Below, in pieces: positions 38,078-45,906 of a stretch of 64,000 nucleotides of DNA (the stretch's first letter is position 1; each line of letters opens with the position of its first letter). Position numbers and translations under genes: made by a program. The notes under the pieces are model-generated. The model made no database searches and was not told the DNA's origin. It was given only the letters and a program-made list of their open reading frames with translations. The DNA comes from Thioalkalivibrio nitratireducens DSM 14787 (GTDB taxonomy: Bacteria; Pseudomonadota; Gammaproteobacteria; Ectothiorhodospirales; Ectothiorhodospiraceae), in contig NC_019902.2 of assembly GCF_000321415.2 (NCBI RefSeq), positions 1,488,001-1,552,000 of the forward strand. The letters run 5' to 3'.

Positions 38078-39415
38078 ATGGGCAAGACACACAAAGACGA
38101 CCATGCATTGTTGCAAAGCCTGGTGGAGGCGCACCCGGAGCCCTTTGCACTGATCGACGAACATTTCACGATCGTCGCGTGCAACAAAAAGTACGCGGAC
38201 GCCTACACCGACCTGACTCCCGACGATATCGTCGGAATGAAATGCCACGAGGTCTCGCACAAGAGCACCGACCGCTGTGACCTGAACGGGGAGGAGTGCC
38301 CGCTGGAGCGGGTGTTCGAATCCCGCCATCCGGTGCAGGTCGTGCACCAGCATTTCGATCGGAATCGGGCCCCGTACTACGTGAACGTGCATGGAAGCCC
38401 GATTCGGGCGCAGAGCGGGGGCGTGCGCTACTTTGGCGAGGCCATGGCTCCGATCAGCCGGGTGGACGATCTGGACTTCGACGACGAGCGGCTGATCGGC
38501 TGCTGCCCGTCGTTCGTAAACATGCTCGACAACCTGAGCCTGGTCGCGCAGACCGATCTCCCGGTGCTGATTCACGGCGAGACCGGGACCGGCAAGGAAC
38601 TGGCGGCGCTGTTTCTGCATCGCAAGTCCCGGCGGGCCGACCGGGAGTTCGTGACCATCGATTGCACCACCCTGTCCGACGCGATGTTCGTCGCGGAACT
38701 GTTCGGGCACGAGGCCGGTGCGTTTACCGGTGCGGCGGCGACACGCAAGGGGCTGGTCGAGGTCGCGGACGGCGGCACGCTGTTCCTGGACGAGTTCGGC
38801 GAAATCTCCCCCGAGATCCAGACGAAGCTGCTGCGGGTACTCGACCGGGGAACCTTCCGGCGGCTGGGCAGCAACCGCGAGCGCAAGGCCAATTTCCGGC
38901 TGATCTGCGCGACCAACCGCAATCTCGCGCAGCGCGTGGAGGCCGGCGCATTCCGGGCCGACCTGTTTTACCGGGTCAACAGCATGCAGATCACGCTGCC
39001 CGCGCTGCGCCACCGGAAGGAGGACATCCCGCAGCTCGTCGATTTCTTCCTGCGCAAACTGATGCCGGCGAACCTCGCCCCGCTGATCAGCGACGCGGCG
39101 CTGGAGGCTCTGCTGCGCTACGACTTCCCGGGCAATGTCCGCGAGCTGAAGAACACCCTGGAACGTGCGGTCGTGGTCGCGCGTGGCGGCACGCTGGAGC
39201 CGCAGCATCTGCCCGCCGAGTTGCGGCACCCACAGCCTTCGGCAAAGTGCGACGACGGCGCGGACTGCGGCTACCACGATGCCTGCGCCGACGATCCGGG
39301 AATCATTCGCGCCGCCCTGGCGCGCTTCGGCGGCAACCGCCGCAAGACGGCCGCCTTTCTGAAAGTCAGCGAGCGCACGCTCTACCGGCGGCTGAAGGCT
39401 CTCGGCCTGACCTGA
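38078..39415 (+). CDS. sigma-54-dependent transcriptional activator with Cys/His-containing PAS domain
   Basis: 445 residues. N-terminal PAS domain (about 10-125) with an unusual cluster C56, H57, H61, C67 and C74 that could bind metal or sense redox state. The AAA+ domain has Walker A GETGTGKE (from residue 167), the sigma-54 contact loop GAFTGA (from residue 214) and Walker B GGTLFLDEF. The C-terminal Fis-type helix-turn-helix is NRRKTAAFLKVSERTLYRRLKALGL. The stop is 5 bp before a phased repeat array and about 150 bp before a sigma-54 promoter feeding the cytochrome/fcc operon, so that operon is the likely target. A longer in-frame extension upstream is not supported. Confidence 0.92.
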   Translation: MGKTHKDDHALLQSLVEAHPEPFALIDEHFTIVACNKKYADAYTDLTPDDIVGMKCHEVSHKSTDRCDLNGEECPLERVFESRHPVQVVHQHFDRNRAPYYVNVHGSPIRAQSGGVRYFGEAMAPISRVDDLDFDDERLIGCCPSFVNMLDNLSLVAQTDLPVLIHGETGTGKELAALFLHRKSRRADREFVTIDCTTLSDAMFVAELFGHEAGAFTGAAATRKGLVEVADGGTLFLDEFGEISPEIQTKLLRVLDRGTFRRLGSNRERKANFRLICATNRNLAQRVEAGAFRADLFYRVNSMQITLPALRHRKEDIPQLVDFFLRKLMPANLAPLISDAALEALLRYDFPGNVRELKNTLERAVVVARGGTLEPQHLPAELRHPQPSAKCDDGADCGYHDACADDPGIIRAALARFGGNRRKTAAFLKVSERTLYRRLKALGLT

Positions 39416-39420
39416 CCCCG

Positions 39421-39490
39421 TTCTGCCATCCTCGGCGGTGGCAGAAACCTGGCAGAACTCTGGCAGCGATCTGGCAGAAATCTGGCAGAA
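39421..39490. promoter_or_regulatory. phased activator-site array: five TGGCAGAA units at 11-bp period plus one inverted unit
   Basis: TGGCAGAA (one copy TGGCAGCG) begins at 39439, 39450, 39461, 39472 and 39483, exactly 11 bp apart, so all copies face the same side of the helix. An inverted copy TTCTGCCA is at 39421-39428. The array lies about 77-146 bp upstream of a -24/-12 promoter, the usual distance for an upstream activating sequence. The activator gene ends immediately before it. Confidence 0.75.
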
Positions 39491-39566
39491 CCCGCGGCGT
39501 TTCCCGTGGCGGGCCCATGGTGTCGATTCCCTTCCAAATCAAATACCTGCTCCCTGATTCCCCTGT

Positions 39567-39582
39567 TGGCACTATAGATGCC
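39567..39582 (+). promoter_or_regulatory. sigma-54 (-24/-12) promoter
   Basis: TGGCACTATAGATGCC matches the consensus TGGCACGNNNNTTGCW with the GG and GC doublets at exact spacing; one mismatch falls in the TT before GC. The predicted start of transcription is near 39593, leaving a leader of about 70 nt before the cytochrome start codon at 39662. Confidence 0.75.
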
Positions 39583-39661
39583 TGTGACCTGGATGCGGCT
39601 GGCGGCGATGGGCCGCGTCGCCAACGGAAGCATTCAAGAAAACATCAGCAGGAGGAGTGAG

Positions 39662-41161
39662 ATGAACGCTGCAAGACGCAGGGTGGGGTTATGGTTAGGG
39701 TTTGGGGTCGGTCTAATGGGGATACTGCTGACCGGGGGGCTCCTGTCAGCAACCCCGGCACACGCGGTCGAGGAGGGGGTGACGTTCCCCTTCTACCCGA
39801 GCTTCCTGCAACTCGAGGACGGTAAGACCACCTCGCTGGAAGACTGGTCCGACCCGATGGTCTGCGGGGGCTGCCATCCGCGGCAGTACGAGGGGTGGAA
39901 GAGTTCGATGCATGCGAACGCCTTCATCGACCCGGTGTTCCAGGCCGAATGGGCCAAGGGCTACCAGGACACGGACGGGGAGGTGCTGAACCTCTGCGGC
40001 GGCTGCCATACGCCGATCGGCGTGATGACCGGCACCGTGAAGTACGATCCGGATGTTGGCAAGTACGGTGGCTTCACGGCACCCGGCGTGGCGGCGATGG
40101 GGGTGTCGTGTGACGTTTGCCACAGCGTGACGGACACCAACGCCCGGCACACGACGACCGGCAACCCGGGCAACGCGTCGCTGGTACTGGCCCCCGGCGA
40201 TGTCAAGCGGGCGACGCTGAAGGACGCGGTTTCGCCGTTCCATGCCACCGAGTACTCGGAACTTCACGGCCGGGCCGAGCTGTGCGCCAACTGCCACAAC
40301 ATCTTCCACCCCAACAACAACTTCCCAATCGAGCACACCTACGACGAGTGGAGGATGTCGGCCTACGCGCAAAACGACATCCAGTGTCAGGACTGCCACA
40401 TGGTTCCGGTCGAGACGGCGATCCGTGTCGCCGACACGATGACCCGGCCGCACGATCTTCCCGATCACGGTCTAGAGGGAATGGCCGGCGTGGGTGCTGC
40501 CGGTCCGCGGGAACTGGTGCACGATCACGGCTTCGTTGGCGGCAACACCGTGATCGCCGGGGTGCTGGGTGTTCCCGGTGCCGAGGATAACCGGGCCGAA
40601 GCGATCAAGCGCCTGCAGAATGTCGCCGATCTCGATATCGAGATCATCCCGGGCATGCAGGGTGCCAACCTGCTGCGTGTGAAGGTCAGCAATGCCCGGG
40701 CCGGGCATCATCTGCCGACCAGCCTGACCTTCATCCGCCAGGTCTGGCTCGAAGTCGAGGTCCGGGACGACCAGGGCCGGTTGCTGCTGTCGTCCGGGGC
40801 ACTGGAAGACAACCGCGTGCCCGAGGATGCGGTGATGTTCACCAACAAGTCGGTCGACCAGGACGGCAACCTGACCGTCGACCCGTGGCGGATCGCCGGC
40901 TTCGTGCACATGAACACGATCCCGCCCAAGGGGTATCGCTACGGCACCTACTCGTTCCGGCTGCCCGAGGATGCTTCGAGCTTCACCGTCGATGCCAAGC
41001 TCAATTACCAGTCCTATCACCAGGATCTGGCGGACGATCTGCTCGGCGAAGGGGCCATCGAGGTCCCGGTGGTGACGATGCGCGAACTGACTCGCCGCTA
41101 CAACGCCGCCGACCTGGAGCGGGCCGACGCCGGCCGGGATTCCGCGGTCGCCCACCGCTGA
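39662..41161 (+). CDS. periplasmic pentahaem cytochrome c (cytochrome c554-like)
   Basis: 499 residues; the ATG at 39662 has AGGAGGAG about 7 nt upstream. Residues 1-36 are a signal peptide ending AHA. Five CXXCH haem sites occur at C68, C112, C150, C208 and C242, with further His residues (SSMHANAF, ELHGRAEL, HDHGF) available as distal ligands. The N-terminal half resembles the cytochrome c554 family. The C-terminal ~220 residues are a haem-free beta-rich domain. Electron transfer in the periplasm is expected; the substrate is unknown, but an oxidised sulfur compound is plausible from the fccAB context. It is first gene after the sigma-54 promoter. Confidence 0.88.
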   Translation: MNAARRRVGLWLGFGVGLMGILLTGGLLSATPAHAVEEGVTFPFYPSFLQLEDGKTTSLEDWSDPMVCGGCHPRQYEGWKSSMHANAFIDPVFQAEWAKGYQDTDGEVLNLCGGCHTPIGVMTGTVKYDPDVGKYGGFTAPGVAAMGVSCDVCHSVTDTNARHTTTGNPGNASLVLAPGDVKRATLKDAVSPFHATEYSELHGRAELCANCHNIFHPNNNFPIEHTYDEWRMSAYAQNDIQCQDCHMVPVETAIRVADTMTRPHDLPDHGLEGMAGVGAAGPRELVHDHGFVGGNTVIAGVLGVPGAEDNRAEAIKRLQNVADLDIEIIPGMQGANLLRVKVSNARAGHHLPTSLTFIRQVWLEVEVRDDQGRLLLSSGALEDNRVPEDAVMFTNKSVDQDGNLTVDPWRIAGFVHMNTIPPKGYRYGTYSFRLPEDASSFTVDAKLNYQSYHQDLADDLLGEGAIEVPVVTMRELTRRYNAADLERADAGRDSAVAHR

Positions 41162-41250
41162 TACGACCTGGGTCGGGCCCCGCAACAGCGGGGTTCGGCC
41201 CGGCCGTGCCCGGTGCAGGCGTATGCAGGCACTCCTGCCCGGGCATTCGT

Positions 41251-41276
41251 TCCGCGCCACCGGCCGGTGGCGCGGA
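41251..41276. repeat. perfect 26-bp palindrome between cytochrome genes
   Basis: TCCGCGCCACCGG is followed directly by its complement with no loop bases. It lies 49 bp upstream of the small cytochrome gene, inside the operon. Together with a smaller GC hairpin near 41175-41200 it could form an mRNA processing or stability element; there is no U-run for termination. Confidence 0.6.
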
Positions 41277-41324
41277 GTTGCGCAAACCATCGACTTATCA
41301 ACGCATGAGAGGAGTTCAGAACGA

Positions 41325-41636
41325 ATGAAGCCACTACTGATGAGCATCGTGACCGGAGTGATCCTGACGGCTGGCATGACCGCGGCACAGGCCGCCGACG
41401 TGGAGGCCGGCCAGGCGAAGTACATGGCCTGTCAGGGGTGCCATGGTCCCCAAGGGCAGGGCCAGGCGATGTTTCCGCCGGTCGCCGGCAAGGATGCCGA
41501 GTACCTGGCAGACGTGATGAAGAAGTACCGCGCCGGGGAACAGGTGGGTCCGAACAGCATGATGATGATGCCCCACATGGTGAACCTGAGCGACGAGGAC
41601 ATTGCCAATCTCGCGGCCTATATGGCGTCGCTGTAA
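41325..41636 (+). CDS. small monohaem cytochrome c (class I)
   Basis: 103 residues. Signal peptide of about 23 residues (ending AQAA-D). One CXXCH site (ACQGCHGPQGQG) and a Met-rich loop GPNSMMMMPHMVNLSDEDI that supplies the axial methionine. Periplasmic electron carrier of the c553/c5-like type. GGAG lies 11 nt upstream. It follows the pentahaem cytochrome after a 163-bp gap with a palindrome. It may be the electron acceptor of flavocytochrome c or of the pentahaem protein. Confidence 0.88.
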   Translation: MKPLLMSIVTGVILTAGMTAAQAADVEAGQAKYMACQGCHGPQGQGQAMFPPVAGKDAEYLADVMKKYRAGEQVGPNSMMMMPHMVNLSDEDIANLAAYMASL

Positions 41637-41765
41637 TCGACCAGGCGCCCGGGGACGATTCCCGTCTTCGGGTGTGCCGATGCGGCGACGCTGGCACCGC
41701 GGCGTCCGGCTGGGCAATGAGCGATCGGCTGTTCACGTTGACAGGGTCTGGAGGGAGAGCAAGCA

Positions 41766-42287
41766 ATGTCGGAGCAAAACTCCGGGACGGTTCCCGGCAG
41801 GCCTGCGGTTTCGGCGGCCCGACTGAGCGGGTTGGCGGTACTGGTGATCGTGATGGCACTGGCCTTCGCCGGCATGGGGCTGTTCATGTTCAACATGGGC
41901 CGCGACATGAGCACGATGACCCGGGCGGTCACGCAGATGGGCCTCGACGTCTCGGCGATGGCCGACGACATGACGTTCATGAGCGGGCGCATGGCGGTGA
42001 TGGCCGACAGCATGGTCGAGGGTCAGGCGGGGATGTCGCAGGATCTGACCGGGGTGCGGTCCGGAATGGAGCTGATGGCGCGCGATGTGCGCAGCATGGC
42101 CGAAAACATGGACGACCTGGCACGCAATATCCGCGGCATGGCCGGGAATATCGGAACGATGAACCGTTCGATGTCGCAGATGAACCAGTCGATGGGGCAG
42201 ATGACCGGCACGATGGGCCGGATGTCGGTGGATATCAACAAGTTTACCCGGCCAGAGAGTCTCGCGCCGATGTCACCGTTTCGGTGA
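41766..42287 (+). CDS. methionine-rich membrane-anchored coiled-coil protein
   Basis: 173 residues. One transmembrane helix near residues 23-46 (LSGLAVLVIVMALAFAGMGLFMF) is followed by a ~115-residue helical region with Met at a and d-type spacing (MSTMTRAVTQM, MAENMDDLARNIRGM, MNRSMSQMNQSM). There are 28 Met in total. The layout predicts a periplasmic coiled-coil stalk anchored in the inner membrane. No family recognised. It sits between a cytochrome and fccA in the same direction, so a scaffold for the cytochrome complex or a soft-metal (Cu) binding role are both possible; neither is shown. Confidence 0.75.
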   Translation: MSEQNSGTVPGRPAVSAARLSGLAVLVIVMALAFAGMGLFMFNMGRDMSTMTRAVTQMGLDVSAMADDMTFMSGRMAVMADSMVEGQAGMSQDLTGVRSGMELMARDVRSMAENMDDLARNIRGMAGNIGTMNRSMSQMNQSMGQMTGTMGRMSVDINKFTRPESLAPMSPFR

Positions 42288-42429
42288 TTCCGGAAACTCG
42301 CCTGTCGCGGGATTCGCATGCAACCGGTTCGGTCCGGGGCGTACGCATTCGCGCATAGGGGCGGGGCACGACCACGGCATCGTTCCCGCGCGGACGGAGC
42401 CGCAACAACCAAATATATAGGAGGAGTAG

Positions 42430-42741
42430 ATGATGAAACCCGTGTTTCGAATCGCAGCAGGGGGCGCGATGGTGCTGGCTTGCGGCCTCGTAGGGTCGCA
42501 GGCGATGGCCGACGCCGGTCGCGAGGCGATGATCACCAGTTCGTGCTTCAGCTGTCACAGCATCGACGCGACGGGCAACATGCCGAATCTTGTGGGTTAC
42601 CCGCGCGACCTGATGATTTCCCAGATGCAGATGTTCAGCAACGGGTCGCGTCCTTCCACCATCATGGACCGGATCGCAAGGGGGTACAGCGAGGCGGACT
42701 ACGTCGTGATGGCCGACTACTTTGCGACCATCGAACAATAA
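42430..42741 (+). CDS. fccA: sulfide dehydrogenase cytochrome subunit FccA (monohaem)
   Basis: 103 residues with a signal peptide (cleavage near AMA-D). One CXXCH site, SSCFSCHSIDATGNMPNLVGY, with a methionine further on in QMQMFSNGSRPSTIM as axial ligand. It is the short monohaem form of FccA. The start is an ATGATG pair just after AGGAGG. The partner FccB is encoded 20 bp downstream; together they oxidise sulfide in the periplasm and pass electrons to cytochrome c. Confidence 0.9.
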   Translation: MMKPVFRIAAGGAMVLACGLVGSQAMADAGREAMITSSCFSCHSIDATGNMPNLVGYPRDLMISQMQMFSNGSRPSTIMDRIARGYSEADYVVMADYFATIEQ

Positions 42742-42761
42742 ACCACAGGGGAGGTGACAAC

Positions 42762-44048
42762 ATGACGGATCTGACTCGTCGCAGTTTCTTGAAGGCCGCC
42801 GGCATCGGCGGCATGACACTGGCGGCCGGGTGGACGGCCGCCGCCCGCTCGTCGGAAAAGGCACATGTCGTGGTCGTGGGTGGCGGTTCGGGCGGCGCCA
42901 CCGCAGCCAAGTACGTAAAACGTTTCGCGCCCGAAATGCAGGTGACGCTGATCGAACCGAAAGCCACCTATCACACCTGCTATGGCAGCAACTGGGTGCT
43001 CGGCGGCCATGCCACGATGGACGACATCGAGCAGACCTACGGCGCGCTGAAGGAGCGCCACGGCGTGAACGTGGTGCAGGACACGGTGACCGAAGTCGAC
43101 CCCGAGCGCCGGACCGTGACGACCGCGGGCGGCGCGACGATGAACTACGACCGCCTGATCATGTCGCCGGGAATCGACTTCCGATACGGCGCGGTGCCGG
43201 GCATTACCGAGGCCGATGCGGAGCGGGTTCCACATGCCTGGAAGGCCGGCGAGCAGACGGTGCTGCTGCGCCGTCAGCTCGAGGCGATGCCCGACGGCGG
43301 CGTGTTCGTGATCGTGGCGCCCGGCAACCCGTTCCGCTGCCCGCCGGGGCCGTACGAGCGGGCGTCGATGGCCGCACACTATTTCAAGCAGGCGAAGCCG
43401 CGCTCGAAGATCCTCATCCTCGACAACAAGGAGAACTTCTCCAAGCAGGGGCTGTTCATGGCCGGCTGGGACGAGCACTACGGCGACATGATCGAGTGGC
43501 TGCCAAGCTCCGAGGGTGGCCAGGTCGAGGAAATCGACGTGGCCACCCTGACCGCGTACTCCGACGGCGGATTCGGCGAGTTCAAGGCCGACGTGCTGAA
43601 CTACATCCCGCCCCAGCAGGCAGGCGTGATTGCACAGCGTTCGGGCCTGACCGGCGACGGCTTGTGGTGCCCGGTCGATGGCAAGACCTTCGAGTCGACC
43701 ATTCATGCCGGCATCTACGTGATCGGCGATTCCTGCGTGGCCGGGGCGATGCCCAAATCGGGGCATTCGGCCAACAACCAGGGCAAGGTCGCCGCCGTTG
43801 CGGTGATCCGTGACCTTGCCGGGCTCGAGCCCGAGACGGCGTCGACCGCGAACACCTGCTATAGCCTGATCACGCCCGATCATGCGATCAGCGTGGCGGG
43901 CGTCTACGCTTACCAGGACGGGGACATCGTCTCGGTCGAAGGGGCAGGGGGCGTCAGTCCCGCGCACGCACCGGCACCGATTCGGAGGATGGAAGCCATC
44001 TACACCAAGGGCTGGTACACCGGCATCGTGGGCGACATCTGGGGCTGA
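42762..44048 (+). CDS. fccB: sulfide dehydrogenase flavoprotein subunit FccB
   Basis: 428 residues. A Tat signal peptide (TRRSFLKAAGIGGM) is followed by a FAD fold beginning VVVVGGGSGGATAAKYVKRF. C73 in TYHTCYGSN matches the cysteine that binds FAD covalently in flavocytochrome c. C193 (FRCPPGP) and C303 (LWCPVDG) correspond to the redox disulfide pair of the SQR/FCSD family. Catalyses oxidation of sulfide to sulfur with FccA as electron acceptor. It is followed by a strong terminator, which closes the operon. Confidence 0.95.
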   Translation: MTDLTRRSFLKAAGIGGMTLAAGWTAAARSSEKAHVVVVGGGSGGATAAKYVKRFAPEMQVTLIEPKATYHTCYGSNWVLGGHATMDDIEQTYGALKERHGVNVVQDTVTEVDPERRTVTTAGGATMNYDRLIMSPGIDFRYGAVPGITEADAERVPHAWKAGEQTVLLRRQLEAMPDGGVFVIVAPGNPFRCPPGPYERASMAAHYFKQAKPRSKILILDNKENFSKQGLFMAGWDEHYGDMIEWLPSSEGGQVEEIDVATLTAYSDGGFGEFKADVLNYIPPQQAGVIAQRSGLTGDGLWCPVDGKTFESTIHAGIYVIGDSCVAGAMPKSGHSANNQGKVAAVAVIRDLAGLEPETASTANTCYSLITPDHAISVAGVYAYQDGDIVSVEGAGGVSPAHAPAPIRRMEAIYTKGWYTGIVGDIWG

Positions 44049-44072
44049 GGCCTCGCCCGACGATACCTGTCT

Positions 44073-44106
44073 GGCGCCCCGGATCCGTCCGGGGCGCCTT
44101 CCTTTT
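44073..44106 (+). terminator. rho-independent terminator after fccB
   Basis: The 11-bp stem GGCGCCCCGGA / TCCGGGGCGCC with loop TCCG is followed by TTCCTTTT. It lies 25 bp after the fccB stop. Confidence 0.88.
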
Positions 44107-44163
44107 CGCCGGGGTTCGCCATGCCAAGGATGCCTGCGGTACCCTGGCTTGGGAGGTCCGACG

Positions 44164-44823
44164 ATGATACAGCAGCGAAAACCCGGTCTGGCGACCCTGA
44201 TCGCACTGGCCGCACTGACGACCGCCGCGGCGAGCGCGGACGACTTCGATACCCTGGAGGTGGGGATCACCCCGGAACTGGACTTCTTTGCGGTCCAGCA
44301 CCAGGGTGAGACGGTCTGGGTGCAGCGCAACCAGAATACCGGCAACACCGTCGATCCCGAATATGCGCTGACTTCGCGACCCTGCCCGCCGTTGTGCATA
44401 CAACCGATGCAGCTTGCGCCTGGGGTCGAAACCCTGGGTGAGCTCGAGTTCATCGCGTATCTGGAACGCGTCGGACGCGATCCGGATGTGCTGGTCATCG
44501 ATTCCCGCACCGCCGACGAGTTTGCGGCCGGCGCCATTCCCGGTGCCGTGAACGTCCCGTGGAACGACCTGGTCGGTACCGCGGGTGCGGTCGATTTCGT
44601 CGTCGAGGTGCGCATGGAGGAGTTCGGCGTACGGCGCAGCGCAGATGGCTGGGACTTCTCCGATGCCAGAACGCTGGTGCTCTACTGCAACGGGCCGTGG
44701 TGTGGCCAGACCCCGTCGAACATCCGGGCGCTGCTGGATCTCGGCTACCCGCCCGAACGGCTGAAATGGTATCGCGGCGGAATGCAGGCCTGGCACAACC
44801 TGGGCTTCACCGTGGTGGACTGA
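44164..44823 (+). CDS. periplasmic rhodanese-like protein
   Basis: 219 residues. Signal peptide of ~25 residues ending ASA-D. The rhodanese domain (about 95-219) has VLVIDSRTADEFAAGAIPGAVNVPW and the active-site loop CNGPWCGQTPS with the nucleophilic cysteine and a second Cys five residues on, then KWYRGGMQAWHNLGF. It probably moves sulfane sulfur in the periplasm, which would fit processing of the sulfur product of FccAB. The N-terminal 90 residues are unassigned. It lies after the fccB terminator, so it may have its own promoter, and runs into dusA 8 nt later. Confidence 0.85.
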   Translation: MIQQRKPGLATLIALAALTTAAASADDFDTLEVGITPELDFFAVQHQGETVWVQRNQNTGNTVDPEYALTSRPCPPLCIQPMQLAPGVETLGELEFIAYLERVGRDPDVLVIDSRTADEFAAGAIPGAVNVPWNDLVGTAGAVDFVVEVRMEEFGVRRSADGWDFSDARTLVLYCNGPWCGQTPSNIRALLDLGYPPERLKWYRGGMQAWHNLGFTVVD

Positions 44824-44831
44824 CCCCCCGC

Positions 44832-45851
44832 ATGAACCAGGCAACGCGCGGCTCGAGGCCTTCCCATCGCTTCTGCGTGGCGCCGATGATGGACTGGACC
44901 GACCGCTGGTGTCGGCGCTTTCATCGGCTGCTCACCCGGCGGGCGTTGCTGTACACCGAGATGCTGCATGCGAATGCGGTCGTTCACGGCGATCGCGAGC
45001 ATCTGCTCGGTTTCGATCCTGCGGAACGGCCGCTGGCGGTGCAGTTGGGCGGATCCGACCCTGCAGTGCTGGCGGAAGCGGCGCGGATTTGTGCCGACCT
45101 GGGCTACGACGAGATCAACCTGAACGTGGGCTGTCCCTCCGACCGGGTCCAGTCCGGGGCCTTCGGCGCGTGCCTGATGGCGACGCCGAAAACGGTGGCG
45201 GCCTGCGTGGGGGCGATGGCACGCGCGGTTCCGGTGCCGGTCACGGTCAAGCACCGGATCGGGATCGATGACCAGGACTCGGAGGCCGATCTGCACCGCT
45301 TCGTCCGCGAGGTCGAGGACGCCGGCTGCCACAGCTTCGTCGTCCATGCGCGCAAGGCCTGGCTGCAGGGCCTGAGTCCGGCCGAGAATCGGGAGGTGCC
45401 TCCGCTCGACTACCCGCGCGTGTACCGCCTGAAGCAAGAGTTTCCGATGCTGGAGATCGTGGTGAACGGCGGGATCGACGGACCCGAACAGGGCCTGCCG
45501 CATCTCGCGCACGTGGACGGGGTGATGGTCGGTCGTGCCGCCTACCACCGGCCGTTCGAACTCGCCTGCGTCGACCGGCTCTATTATGGGGACAGTCGCG
45601 ACCCTACGATCGTCGAGGTGGTCGATGGCCTGGTGGCATTGGCCGAGGAGATGCGTGGTCGGGGATTCCCGCTGGCGCGCCTGACCCGTCACGTGTTGGG
45701 TCTGTTCCACGGGGCGCCGGGCGCCCGGCAATGGCGGCGTATCCTGACCGAGGAGGCACGGGACCGGGACGCCGGTCCGGAGCTGATCGCGCGTGCCGCG
45801 ATGCCCTGCCTCGGGGACGGGCACACGGCAGGGGAATCCGCGGGCGGCTGA
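44832..45851 (+). CDS. dusA: tRNA-dihydrouridine(20/20a) synthase
   Basis: 339 residues. TIM-barrel flavoenzyme of the Dus family: FCVAPMMDWTDRWCRRFHRLL at the N terminus, LNVGCPSDRVQSGAFGACLM with the catalytic cysteine, HARKAWLQGLSPAENREVPPLDY and VNGGIDG, typical of the DusA subgroup. Reduces U20/U20a in tRNA with NADPH and FMN. The start is 8 nt after the rhodanese stop. Confidence 0.94.
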   Translation: MNQATRGSRPSHRFCVAPMMDWTDRWCRRFHRLLTRRALLYTEMLHANAVVHGDREHLLGFDPAERPLAVQLGGSDPAVLAEAARICADLGYDEINLNVGCPSDRVQSGAFGACLMATPKTVAACVGAMARAVPVPVTVKHRIGIDDQDSEADLHRFVREVEDAGCHSFVVHARKAWLQGLSPAENREVPPLDYPRVYRLKQEFPMLEIVVNGGIDGPEQGLPHLAHVDGVMVGRAAYHRPFELACVDRLYYGDSRDPTIVEVVDGLVALAEEMRGRGFPLARLTRHVLGLFHGAPGARQWRRILTEEARDRDAGPELIARAAMPCLGDGHTAGESAGG

Positions 45852-45906
45852 AGCCCGCCCTTGGTGCTGCCTGGCCGAACGGATCCCGGGTTGCATGCGG
45901 TAACCG

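Noticed and set aside
35852-39277. 1141-residue frame containing the glutamate dehydrogenase
   Set aside because: The upstream two thirds is antisense to the sigma-54 activator; the enzyme starts at 37279 with a good ribosome site.
39439-39490. TGGCAGAA repeats as a CRISPR array
   Set aside because: The period is 11 bp with no spacers, far too short; its place before a sigma-54 promoter fits an activator array.
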